From contig RCSZ01000001.1 in assembly GCA_014898425.1 (NCBI GenBank), positions 1,240,001 to 1,304,000 of the forward strand: 64,000 bases of DNA. Direction: 5' to 3'. This document shows, piece after piece, positions 26,546 to 35,932 of the stretch. The position numbers and the translations under genes were made by a program. The notes beneath the pieces are model-generated. The model was given only the letters and a program-made list of their open reading frames with translations, searched no databases and was not told where the DNA came from. Positions within the stretch are counted from its first letter, which is position 1; the number at the start of each line of letters is the position of its first letter. The stretch comes from Botryotinia globosa. Its lineage: Eukaryota; Ascomycota; Leotiomycetes; Helotiales; Sclerotiniaceae.

Positions 26546-27853
26546 GATGAATACCAGAGTCGGTATTTGGGGGCAAATGAGGGATAGATGGTAGATTTTC
26601 TGGCATGAGGGTGGCCTGTCTCTTCTGTGTGTTTTTTGGGGAGGGATAGGTGGTCGAAAGCTTACGATGGATTTTGCTTTCCTGTTCTTGTTTCTATGGG
26701 AAGGAGATACCATGGCGAGTTTGGTTGTTCATTTATTGCGCGTTATTTCTTACCGTATTTGACGAATTTCCTTGATTGAAGCTGGCGCAGTTAATATTGG
26801 TACAATAATCATCTGGAGAGAGCATGAGAGTTTTGACGGCACTGAGGGTAAAAGGGTCGATAGGCGATGAAGGCCTGGATGATGTGGAATGGATATTTGG
26901 ATTGGAAAGGGAGTGGGAATGGGGAAGCAATCCCTTGAGATGGGGGCCAAATTCATATTTTCAATGTTTTACTACTGTATTATGTCGTGAGAAGATATGC
27001 TCCGTACCTTGTGTGAAATGAAAATAGAAAGATCCTAATCCAACACTTTATCCATTTACTTTGTAGATGTATTTGCAAATTGATTGCCTTCTTCTCCCAC
27101 CACTCCCGTTCCCTTTCCCACTTTTGATATTTGATACAATCAATATATCATCTCTGTAGCCCTCGGAGGGATCCGATGGAGTTTCCTCTGTGATTTTCTC
27201 AATAATCTCGAATTCTCGCCGAGAATGTTCAAATATCACGAGCTAATCTGCTAATGCAGTAGAACGACCCTCAGCGGATGCAAGTACAGGGTTAAAAAAG
27301 TCTAGTCGACCAAAGATTGGACCCAAGCTGATAGAAAAGTAATCTTACCAGCCAGGTCTTTTGCAAGATGCAAGCAAAGATTTTGTTGGACCTTGTTCTT
27401 GGATGGAAAAAAAATTATACATCTTCCCTATAAAATGTACAGGTAACTTTTTGGATGCTTCTGTTCGTAACAATAAGAAACTGTGTAAAAGATTGAATCA
27501 TTCTGATTTTTTCAAGAGTTGCATTAAACTTTTCTGACACAATTGGGTTTGAGAGCCACTTGTGAATCACAAGCTCTTTCTTTCTACCCGCTAATAACTT
27601 CGAGGTCTGCAGAGCTGCAGAGCTGCAGAGCTGCAGCGCTGTGTTTCCCCCGCCACAATTTTGAGTTTCCATTATATAAAACATTCCTACCCCGCAAAAC
27701 AGCTCGAGTTACGATTCAGACCCATTGGACCACGAGGTATTCATAGCGTCACCGCTGCCTGTTTCTCTTTTCCTTCAGATACGATACGCGGGATATAAAA
27801 GTCGGCGTGTCGCACAGACGGGGAACGGGGTGGAAAGAATTATTTCTTTCATC
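26546..27853. other. Intergenic between two plus-strand genes
   Basis: It holds the tricalbin 3' region and the promoter of the MFS gene. An AGCTGCAG repeat is present at about 27607-27640 and TATA-like boxes at about 27672-27680 (TTATATAAAA) and 27791-27798 (GATATAAAAG). The second lies about 60 bp before the ATG at 27854 and the first about 180 bp before it. No supported gene. Confidence 0.45.
27607..27640. repeat. AGCTGCAG tandem repeat
   Basis: About four tandem copies of a roughly 9-bp unit containing the palindrome CTGCAG, located about 220 bp upstream of the MFS start codon. Confidence 0.8.
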
Positions 27854-29748
27854 ATGTCGCTGTCGCAAAGAGTAACGTCGTTTGAATCGCTGTCGCCGGA
27901 ACGAGGCAGGTCCCCGGCAGGTTCGCAGAGGAGGAAGTTGAGCTTTAGCCCGTTGCCGGGAAATTGGGGGGATGATTTGGAGCCGCAGGAGCAGGTGGTC
28001 GAGGAGATCGAAACGGTGGCTGCCTTTGAGGTTTCGAAGGGGAAGCGAATTTGTAAGTGTCTTTCTTGGTTTTGTTGATTTGTGGTGATGCGCATGCGGC
28101 ATTGGAATGCTGGGCTGCGCATCTTCATCTCTACATCGTCTCGTCCGGTGGTCTAAAATCATAAAGCGGAAATGTACTAATTGAACTCTCAATTGTAGTG
28201 CAAGTCGCAATTGCAGTGGTATACTGTCTCCTCGCTGCCGGTATCGTCTTCGGATATGCAGCGCTCAAACCAGTTCTTATCCGCGAAGGCGTATATCGAG
28301 AATATTGTACAGAAGATGAATTGAAAGAAGGGGTCCGAACTTGCTTTGAGCAAGAAATACATTTGAACTTGATGTTCACAATTGCTGCGGTCGGCACAAA
28401 TGTTGCAGCTTTACCAATTGGCTCTATCTTGGATAACTTTGGTCCAAGGGTAGCTGGTATCATAGGAAGCATTTTCTTGGCTGTTGGAGCTACTCTTTTT
28501 GCTTTTGCTGATGAGTTACCTTTTGATGGATTCATTCCAGGATATTTGTTGTTGGCACTCGGAGGAGCTTTCTTCTTGATCACCTCTTATCAGCTTTCGA
28601 ATACCTTTCCCAAGCATTCTGGTTTGATCTTGGCTCTTTTGACTGGTAAGTAATTGTTATTTTGCCTCTGCTTTCGCACTTGACCTAATCATTTTCAAGG
28701 TGCCTTTGACACCTCCAGTGCGCTCTTCCTCGTATATCGAATCATATATCAATGGAGTGATGGAACTTTCCACATCAAACAATTCTTCCTCATCTATCTA
28801 ATCGTTCCGGCTTTTATCCTCATCGCACAGATATTCGTCATGCCTTCACAATCGTACAAGACAGTAGGAGAGATGGTTAAACAGGTCGAAGACGACGATT
28901 TATTCGACGATCAAATGGACGAAACTACAGCTCTCCTTCGCGAAGAGCGTCGTCAACGTCGTGATTCCATTGTCTCGGAAATAACCGAACTTTTGGGCAC
29001 CAAGCCGGGCAGTAAACAAGTTAAGCAAGAAGAGCGCAAGAACAAAATCTCCGGCGTATGGGGAGTGTTACACGGAAAAACCGTAGTACAACAAATCTTG
29101 TCTCCGTGGTTCGTTCTTATTACCCTATTTACCGTTATCCAAATGACACGGATCAATTTCTTCGTCGCCACCATTCGTCCACAATACGAGTACCTCCTTG
29201 GTTCCTACAACAAAGCCGTCGATGTTAACACCTTTTTCGATCTCGCTCTTCCACTAGGAGGCGTCCTCTCAATCCCTTTCATTGGCATCATTCTCGACAA
29301 CACCAGTACCACATTTGTGCTCTCCCTCCTCGTGACCATCGCGACCACTATTGGCGTTCTCGGCATGCTCCCCTTTTCCTGGGCCGCCTATGCTAATATC
29401 TCTCTCTTCGTCCTCTACCGTCCCTTCTACTACACTGCCGTATCCGATTACTCAGCCAAGGTCTTTGGATTCCGTACTTTTGGCACGGTATACGGATTGA
29501 TTATCTGTTTGGCAGGTCTTCTCAATTTCAGTCAAAGTGGATTAGATGCCCTCCTCCACAAGGTCTTCAACGGAAACCCAGTCCCAATTAATGGTATGCT
29601 GATGGGTTCAGCATTAGTCGTGGGAATCATCCTCTGTGCATTTGTCGGCTGGAAAGCATACACCTTGAAGCGAGATGGTTTGGAAATGGAGGCAGAAGCT
29701 GCACGAGAAACAGTCATGCCTGGTGCGGAGAGTCCGGAACGATTATAA
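27854..29748 (+). CDS. FMP42: MFS transporter, Fmp42 / SLC43 (LAT3)-like
   Basis: Three exons, 27854-28052, 28199-28645 and 28700-29748, give 564 residues. A 70-residue cytosolic head (SFESLSPERGRSPAG) precedes TM1 (VAIAVVYCLLAAGIVFGYAA). The loop after it has paired Cys (YCTEDELKEGVRTCFEQE), then TM2 and the family motif LPIGSILDNFGPRVAGIIGS, i.e. the MFS G-x-x-x-D-x-x-G/R-R motif. A long acidic cytosolic loop (about 250-330) separates the two six-helix halves. The shape matches yeast Fmp42 and animal SLC43 amino-acid exporters. Yeast Fmp42 was found in mitochondrial fractions, but vacuole or plasma membrane is equally possible here. The substrate is inferred to be neutral amino acids and is not shown. 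The second intron uses a CAAG acceptor. Confidence 0.85.
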
Positions 29749-30659
29749 GTTCTTGCTCACTTTATCGAAGTAATATTATTATTGAAAAATTGGTTCTTGC
29801 GATTGGAAATATAAATTGATGGATGGATGGATGGATGGATGGATACTCGGAAGCATGGACCGGCGTTGTTTGGAATATTTCTTCCGTCTACCTATGCAAT
29901 TAATGAGCGAGCGAGCCTTCTTGGTTGGCATCTGTATGGGGATTCGGATTGGGGGACTCATCTCACACATACACGTCTTATCATATCTATCTTACCATAC
30001 GTACACGCACGCATATATTATTTTCTGGGAGTTTTATTGAGGAGATGGATATCCTGTATTGGTTGCTCTCGTTAAGATATATTCTAGTAGAAGTAGGTAA
30101 TTATCCACATACACACAGGAGAATGTATAATTTGTATTCAATCACTGGAGTTTTGCTTCCTTTGACTAGAATTCTTTCAATATGAACATGAACGCGAAAT
30201 TGAGTCATGAGTTTACATCCAAAGCTAGATAGTATCAACCCATAGAGCAGTTAATGGCCGCCAGAAAACTGTTTGAAGAAATCCGCTTCGAAGCCGGAAA
30301 GTTAATTTATAAACTCACAGTCACAATCGTCTTGGCAATCGAGGGGCACAAGAACTTGTAGAGGGAATGCAATTCAAATTTGAGTGCCTCATTGATATAA
30401 GATGTTTAACCATACGATAACGTATACAACGCTAGTCCTCAACGTAATGAAAAGGAACCTACGCAATCCCAAATACCCCGTGAATGCTGATTTTCTAAGA
30501 AAAGAGAATGCCATCCTTAATTCCACACATTTTCCATCTAACCCAACTTCAATGCTGGCGCCAGTTTTCATCATCCTCTAGTCCAAATATCAAGGTTGAC
30601 TCCTAGAAACACCATGTTGACAAAACATCACTACCCCGCACCCTCCTTCTACCTTCCCT
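29749..30659. other. Convergent intergenic spacer
   Basis: This separates the 3' ends of the MFS gene and the FolB gene. It contains a GATG microsatellite at 29818-29844 and no supported gene. Confidence 0.5.
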
Positions 30660-31145
30660 CTACAATTTTTTAGACGCAGAAGCAGAATGCCGAACAACGA
30701 TTTCCTGAATGACTTTCTGGGCGTCGGCGAATTCCTGTTTGAAGGCATCCAGCTTTTGACCAATTCCTACCAATGTTGTAGATTCTTCATCATCCAGTTT
30801 TTTGGAGGGAGCCATGATGTCTTGTGTAGTTTTTCGAAGTTGAGCAATGTTCCTTTGCAAAGTCTTTAGCTTTCGATCAAGGTCTCTCACAATTGACGAT
30901 TCTCCATCCTTTGGAGTTTTCGGATGTTCCTTAGGAAGAGCAACAGTTTCTTCCTCAGTATCATCGTATATGGAGGTGTCAGTTTGGGAGCCATCCAGAT
31001 TTTGATTCGGATCTAACCTTGGTGATTTTCCATCCTTTGGATTTTCTGGGTGCTCTCCTGGCTGAGCAGTGATTTCTTCCGTATCTTGGGACGTCCTGGC
31101 GAGATTGGGTTGGAGACCATCCAATTTTCGATTGACGCCTACTAC
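30660..31145 (-). repeat. Four degenerate ~40-residue coiled repeats in the FolB C-terminus
   Basis: Translated on the minus strand, residues about 373, 416, 457 and 497 each begin a copy with a KLD/KLK core: VNRKLDGLQPNLA, PNQNLDGSQTD, LDRKLKTLQRNIA and IGQKLDAFKQEFA. The first three are each followed by a T(E/Q)(E/D)I/E helix. Copies 1 and 2 share the spacer EHP-x-(N/T)PKDG(K/E)S, which is reduced in copy 3. It is seen at protein level; DNA identity is weak except around the HPxxPKDG parts. Confidence 0.6.
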
Positions 31146-32323
31146 GTTTGACGATGTTCCGTTCTTTGATCCTTCATGCTCCTGTGCAATCCAGTCCGTG
31201 AGCGTACCTATGAGCGGACGTGGACATATATGCAACCTCTTGTACCCTTCCCACAAATAAAAGTATGGCGAGTCACATGAGGGTCGAATGTCCATGCTCA
31301 TTTCAACACCTGGTGTGGTATCAATGTATATGGTGGGTTTTTCCAGCTTGACCTTAACAATGGGACATAATTTGGGTACAAGCGTTTTCTCCCATGGGAC
31401 GTCTTCATAATCATCAGCGAGCTCATCCCAATTATCTGTTGCGGAGGCTTGCTTTATTATGACAGGGATCAAAGAGTGTCGAATGATGTTTTTGCTTATG
31501 CGCTCTGCCAGTGCCTCCAAAGTTTGGAATGAAGATTCTTCTATCGTCTAGATATTATCGAGTGAAATTAGTAAATAGGTTGCGCAAGATGGGGAATGTG
31601 ATGGGCTACCTTCACAACGATCTGGTGTATATCCCAATGAAGATCTCCCTGGCCAGTCCATCTATCGATCTCAATATTCGCAACCACATCTTGCTTCATG
31701 GTGCGCTCTTTTGGCAACAAGCCTATTATGGTGGGAACTGTAAGGTCATGCAGTCGAAGGGTAACACTTTCTCCAATATGACCAATGCTGCGCAAGTCGC
31801 CTGCTTCCTGTTCCTCTAACGAAGGTTCTTTGAAAATCATTTGTCTAGTAAGACTGGCACCAGCTCCTCGTAAAGTTGCTTTTGGAAGCATGATTGTGAC
31901 TGAGGACCAATTGACGTTTCTACCTACTGCAATACTGCGCCTAATAAGAACAGAAACGATGAATATACCGATTGACTTCATGGAAAGTGGGCTTGGAAAG
32001 TCAGGATTTATACCTCTTGCATGATAAGCCCTGATAGCGTCCATAATAGCTATTTTGATGAGGCCATAATGAATAGTGTCCCCTGCGATGTCATCATCTT
32101 CATATGCCTTCTTGAAAGGTCGTCGTAAAGCAAGGGACACCGAGACGAGAGCTGGTTGCTGTGGACAAGGAGTAGTCCTAACCCAATCTCCAGTCCACCC
32201 ATCAGCTCCGGCGACGACCTGCAATTGCAAGTCTTTGACGCTAATGATAGCAACAGGCGCTTCACGAGCTTTTGAAAGCTCCCAGCTTGACATCCATGCA
32301 GGGGAAGTGAGGCTGTATGCCAT
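30660..32323 (-). CDS. Stand-alone tandem FolB (dihydroneopterin aldolase) protein with repeat tail
   Basis: Two exons, 32323-31610 and 31547-30660, flank a 62-nt intron and give 533 residues. Two FolB-type domains can be seen. The first is at roughly 20-140 (VKDLQLQVVAGADGW.., then SVSLALRRPFKKA). The second is at roughly 200-310 (LRLHDLTVPTIIGLLPKER, KQDVVANIEID, then after the splice TIEESSFQTLEALAERI, with VKVKLEKPT as the closing strand). The SSFQTLEALA helix contains the Glu that binds the pterin in FolB enzymes. Such proteins cleave dihydroneopterin to hydroxymethyl-dihydropterin and glycolaldehyde in folate synthesis. Here no HPPK or DHPS domain follows. Instead residues about 373-533 form four degenerate repeats of about 40 residues. 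Activity is likely for the second domain; the first is more divergent. Confidence 0.8.
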
Positions 32324-32448
32324 ATTCAAGATAGATGTATGATGCTACTTCGATTAGTCTTTGTCCTTGGCCTGCTAAACGAATTCCCAATGCTTACTTC
32401 ACTAAGAATGGTGGAAGTATCGGTAAGATCAACTCTTGAGAGTATTTA

Positions 32449-32738
32449 TCAGTAAATGTCGCAGCCCAAAGATTCGTTGCCAATTGAAGTGATAGTGAGG
32501 GCGATCAGAAGTACTAATATGCAGATGGAAGAAAAATCGAGGGGAATATTGACGTGATGAGGGTTTGTTTGATGTTTGCAATGTTGATCGTAGAGACGAA
32601 AATACAAAAAGCGCAGATAAACTTACTGAGACTCCATTGTGATTGCCAATCAAGAAATTGCGAGGTTAATGAGGAAAGAGCGGATATGAGGTTGTAATAT
32701 AGAAGTGATTTTGTAGGATTGGGGTAAACGACGGCCAT
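32449..32738 (-). CDS. Possible small single-span membrane protein (58 residues)
   Basis: ATG at 32738, exon 32738-32627, intron 32626-32514 (GTAAGT..TTAG), exon 32513-32449. The product starts MAVVYPNPTKSLLYYNLIS and has a hydrophobic segment WSLILLIALTITSIG across the splice. The frame is closed 126 nt before the FolB start codon, on the same strand. It could be a separate micro-gene or an upstream frame in the FolB 5' leader. No family is recognised. Another frame over exon 2 also looks protein-like (LWAATFTDKYSQELILPIL), so the model may be wrong in its second half. Confidence 0.3.
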
Positions 32739-33132
32739 ATTGTTGGCGGGGTAAATTGTAGATGGGCAGAATAAGGCGGCGAAAGAAAATTGTATAATGT
32801 CAATTTGATGGCGGGGTACATTGTTTCATTGTTCCAGAATTTCACTTGAGCAAGCATTGGTTCTATGTAAAAATGGAATTGTAGTATTTTATAAAAGGGC
32901 CCTATGAAATACAAGGCCAATATATTCAACCCTCTGAGGTGATATATTGTCATCTGTCTACTAGTAGTTGAAAAGTATTATTAACGAGGTATAAGTCCCA
33001 GAGCTAGCCTGCTGCCTCTAGCTATCAACGCCATTTACCCATAGCTTTATCCGTAGATGATTGTATTTGCCAATACCCCCTAAGTTCCACTTTGATGATC
33101 CAAAAACGCCTCTTCCCATCAAACGAATGCTT
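32739..33132. other. Intergenic between two minus-strand genes
   Basis: About 390 bases of AT-rich sequence hold the 3' end region of the yng2 gene and the promoter for the small frame and FolB gene. No other feature is seen. Confidence 0.4.
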
Positions 33133-34380
33133 TTAAGCCTTCTTAGACATTTTAGGAGTACATACTGGACATATCCAGGTGCCCAAGGGATCACTCTTAA
33201 CGCCAACACAAGACCAATGAAACCATTCATAAGGACAGTCTTCGTTATCGCATGCCACCATATCTCCATAACTGATGTTGTGACATATGCAGTATTTCTT
33301 ATCATCTCCACCCTCTTCGTCATCAACGTCAACCATATCGTCGTCTCCATCAGCATCCTTGCTTTGACGTCCGGTGTTTTCTTCTTCTTCAACGGAGCCA
33401 GATTCCGCGTCGCTAAGCTCACTGTCGTTTGCAGAGGACGGCGAATTTTTATGTCCTCGCTTTAATCTACTAAGACCAGATTTTCCAGGCTTACCTTTGC
33501 GTGGAGCGCCACTTTGCCTGCTGCCCTGAGGTGCCACTTTCTTTTTCTGTGAATTTCTTGGTCCAGCACTACCACCGCGTACAGCAGATGGTGTGCCTCC
33601 ACGAGGAGTGCCTGGGGTCATTGATGAATGGCGAGCAAGCCCACTAGATGCTGTTGGTAAAGTACCCAGTCCTCCAGTAAGTCGCGGTCGCTTGTTCATT
33701 GCGCCAAGTGATGATTCCCGAGTTTGTCTTTGTAAAAGTAAAGTAGCAGCGGGTGTTGCTGGAGCAGAAGCTGCCATCGCGCCGTTAAGTTGGTTACTGT
33801 TGGCAGATATTCTGGAATTGCTTGGATGTCGTGCATGAGGGGAGGAGACTGAGTTTATGATTTCACCGAGTGGTCTCGTGCCGCCGTGGGTATCTAATCG
33901 GGAGCGATCGATCGGTTTTGGGTCTAGTAGTGAAGGCAGATCTGGATCTTTTGGAAATTCTCCTTTAAGTTGTAGCGTTTTGATTTGCTGGTCCAGTCGT
34001 CGAACGTGTCCCTCAACGAGACTTTCTAGGTCCTGACATAACTTGATTTTTTCATCTTGAAGGCGCTCTGCTTTTTCATAATTCTCGAGTATTATCTTGT
34101 TTAAGGTTGGTTCCTTTGGGTTCGGCTGGTTTGCCCCGTTCGCCTTGGTCCATTTTTGCAGAGCAGCATCGTGCTTTGCTATGACAGAGAGGCACTCTTG
34201 CATAGCTTTATCCTTTTCTCCTATCTCATCTTGTTTGAAAGCAATTTCGTGGGGTAAGTTTGCGACACGGTTGATCCAGTCATCGAGAACTCCAGCTGTA
34301 TCTAATTGCTCGATCTGCGGCATATTGATATTGTTTTTGTATTTGGGGACAAAATCGATGGAAAGATCGTCTCTGGGCAT
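33133..34380 (-). CDS. yng2: ING-family PHD protein, Yng2-like (NuA4 acetyltransferase subunit)
   Basis: A single exon from ATG 34380 to TAA gives 415 residues. It has an N-terminal ING helical domain (LDDWINRVANLPHEIAF, then DKAMQECLSVIAKHDAALQ), a long basic Ser/Gly/Pro linker with nuclear-localisation-like patches (KKKVAPQGSRQ, RLKRGHK), an acidic stretch (DGDDDMVDVDDEEGGDD), and a C-terminal PHD finger at about residues 362-410. The finger has all eight ligands: CICH, CDNEDC, WFHWSC, WICPVC. The PHD of this family reads H3K4me3, and the MPRDDLSIDFV start is typical of Yng2-type proteins. Yng2 is part of the NuA4 histone H4/H2A acetyltransferase. Pho23 (Rpd3L) is the alternative; the N-terminal ING sequence favours Yng2. 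Confidence 0.82.
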   Translation of the reverse strand: MPRDDLSIDFVPKYKNNINMPQIEQLDTAGVLDDWINRVANLPHEIAFKQDEIGEKDKAMQECLSVIAKHDAALQKWTKANGANQPNPKEPTLNKIILENYEKAERLQDEKIKLCQDLESLVEGHVRRLDQQIKTLQLKGEFPKDPDLPSLLDPKPIDRSRLDTHGGTRPLGEIINSVSSPHARHPSNSRISANSNQLNGAMAASAPATPAATLLLQRQTRESSLGAMNKRPRLTGGLGTLPTASSGLARHSSMTPGTPRGGTPSAVRGGSAGPRNSQKKKVAPQGSRQSGAPRKGKPGKSGLSRLKRGHKNSPSSANDSELSDAESGSVEEEENTGRQSKDADGDDDMVDVDDEEGGDDKKYCICHNISYGDMVACDNEDCPYEWFHWSCVGVKSDPLGTWICPVCTPKMSKKA

Positions 34381-35932
34381 TGTTATTAACGTTGACGGGA
34401 ATCCCGCAGCAAACGTATGGTATGAAGGTGAGAAGTGATGCCCGAAGAAAAGAAAACAAAATCAAAAGACAGATAGGAGGATGGAGGTGTCATGAGAATA
34501 TGATGCCTTTGACAGGAATGATTGCGCGTGCAAAACTGAAGTTGCGACAGCTTACCTTGAATGTTAAAAATATTGATGATAAAAGTTACCAATCATCTGC
34601 ACAGGCACAGTATAGATTAGGGAAGGGGGTGGCTCCAGCACTCTTATCCTATTTGATTAAGAAAAATGGGAATTTTCCTTTTACAAATAATTAATTCGAG
34701 GGGCAGGGAGCGAGTGTATGCGTGGAGGGGGATTTAGTTGAACCACCACGCGAATGCACACAGGTGGGATGTTTGTTTTGTTGTCCGTCTAGTTGTGGGT
34801 TGTGACTGACTTGTGACGATTAAAAAGAACGAGAGCACAGAGCCGAGGAAGAGTTGATAAGAAAAGGCCAAGGACAAGGACAAGTACAGACAAGTACAGA
34901 CAAGTACAAGCACTCGAGTTATCATAAATAGAGAGGTAGATGGGTAGATAGGTAGATAGGTAGGTAGGTATGTATTGTATGTAGATAGACATGAAGATAG
35001 GTAAGGAAGGTAAATCAGCGTTTAGCCACTCGGCAAGCCCAAAGAATATCCGAATAACAATGAGGTGTAGAGGAAGAAGAGTGAATGAGAGATTAGAATT
35101 GAAAAGATCAATTATACGTACGAGTAGACCATTCGTATCGCCTTCAACATCCACATAATAATAAGTTGTCATGATCGAGGGAGTTGCCTCTTGCTTGCCT
35201 TGCTTTTGGAGATTGAAGCTAATTAGTAAGCATGAGATCAAGAGCACCAGCACCAGAGCATTCAATATCATCCTTCCGCAGAGCCTCAATAACAATTTAT
35301 TGATATTCGATGATTGGGTGATCCAGACCTTGAACTCAATCAATTCCATTATATTCTACTTGTTTACACATACTCTTTCTAATAAAAGATCGATTCAATT
35401 ACTATATTTATTTCACTACCTACCTACTCCAACCATAAAGCGAAACGGCCACTATCAACACCCGTTAGAAGGAATTGTCGAGTTTGATTCATCTCTTTCG
35501 AAATATTTCATTCGCCTACCTATACCATCCATTCGCAAAGTGTCGAATAACATTGCAATTCTTACCAGAGGGGAGGGGAGAGGAAGGTGCACACTTGGCT
35601 ATGATATATAGCTAGAGTTGTACTATCACCAGAGCTACACAACAATTATTGAGATTCGATTTGCTTCCAAAGAACATGATTAGGTGAATAGCAGATTCGA
35701 CATTAATCTGTTTGCTCTAAACGAAACTTACAGACGGCACACACCTTCATCAAGAGCTACCAGCGAATTGCATGTTGCGCATCTTCCTTACTCACTCGCA
35801 TATCTACGCCGAGCGCATTCTCTGGATCATTCACGATACTTAAATACATAATCACCCAATCGAGGATTCTTGCAGCTTTGATTCACACAACAATTGCGCC
35901 TCAATATCTAAGGCCTTTCCGCCATAATCAAA
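34381..35932. other. Shared promoter region of the divergent yng2 and hos2 genes
   Basis: About 1.55 kb between the two start codons. It contains AAGTACAGAC tandem repeats (34884-34912), a GTAGATAG/TAGGTAGG array (34935-34990) and a 186-codon minus-strand ATG frame (34789-35349). No clear TATA box is assignable to either gene. Confidence 0.45.
34789..35349 (-). CDS. Uncertain 186-codon ORF with hydrophobic segments
   Basis: An uninterrupted frame from ATG at 35349 to TAG. It has a plausible hydrophobic segment (ILNALVLVLLISCLLISF) near residues 27-45. The middle is encoded by a TACCTATCTACC-type repeat (YLSTYLPIYLSIY) and the end by other low-complexity DNA. A GTACGT site after ..GDTNGLL could be a splice donor, so a shorter spliced protein is possible. 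No family is recognised; it may be accidental in the shared promoter. Confidence 0.2.
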   Translation of the reverse strand: MELIEFKVWITQSSNINKLLLRLCGRMILNALVLVLLISCLLISFNLQKQGKQEATPSIMTTYYYVDVEGDTNGLLVRIIDLFNSNLSFTLLPLHLIVIRIFFGLAEWLNADLPSLPIFMSIYIQYIPTYLSTYLPIYLSIYDNSSACTCLYLSVLVLVLGLFLSTLPRLCALVLFNRHKSVTTHN

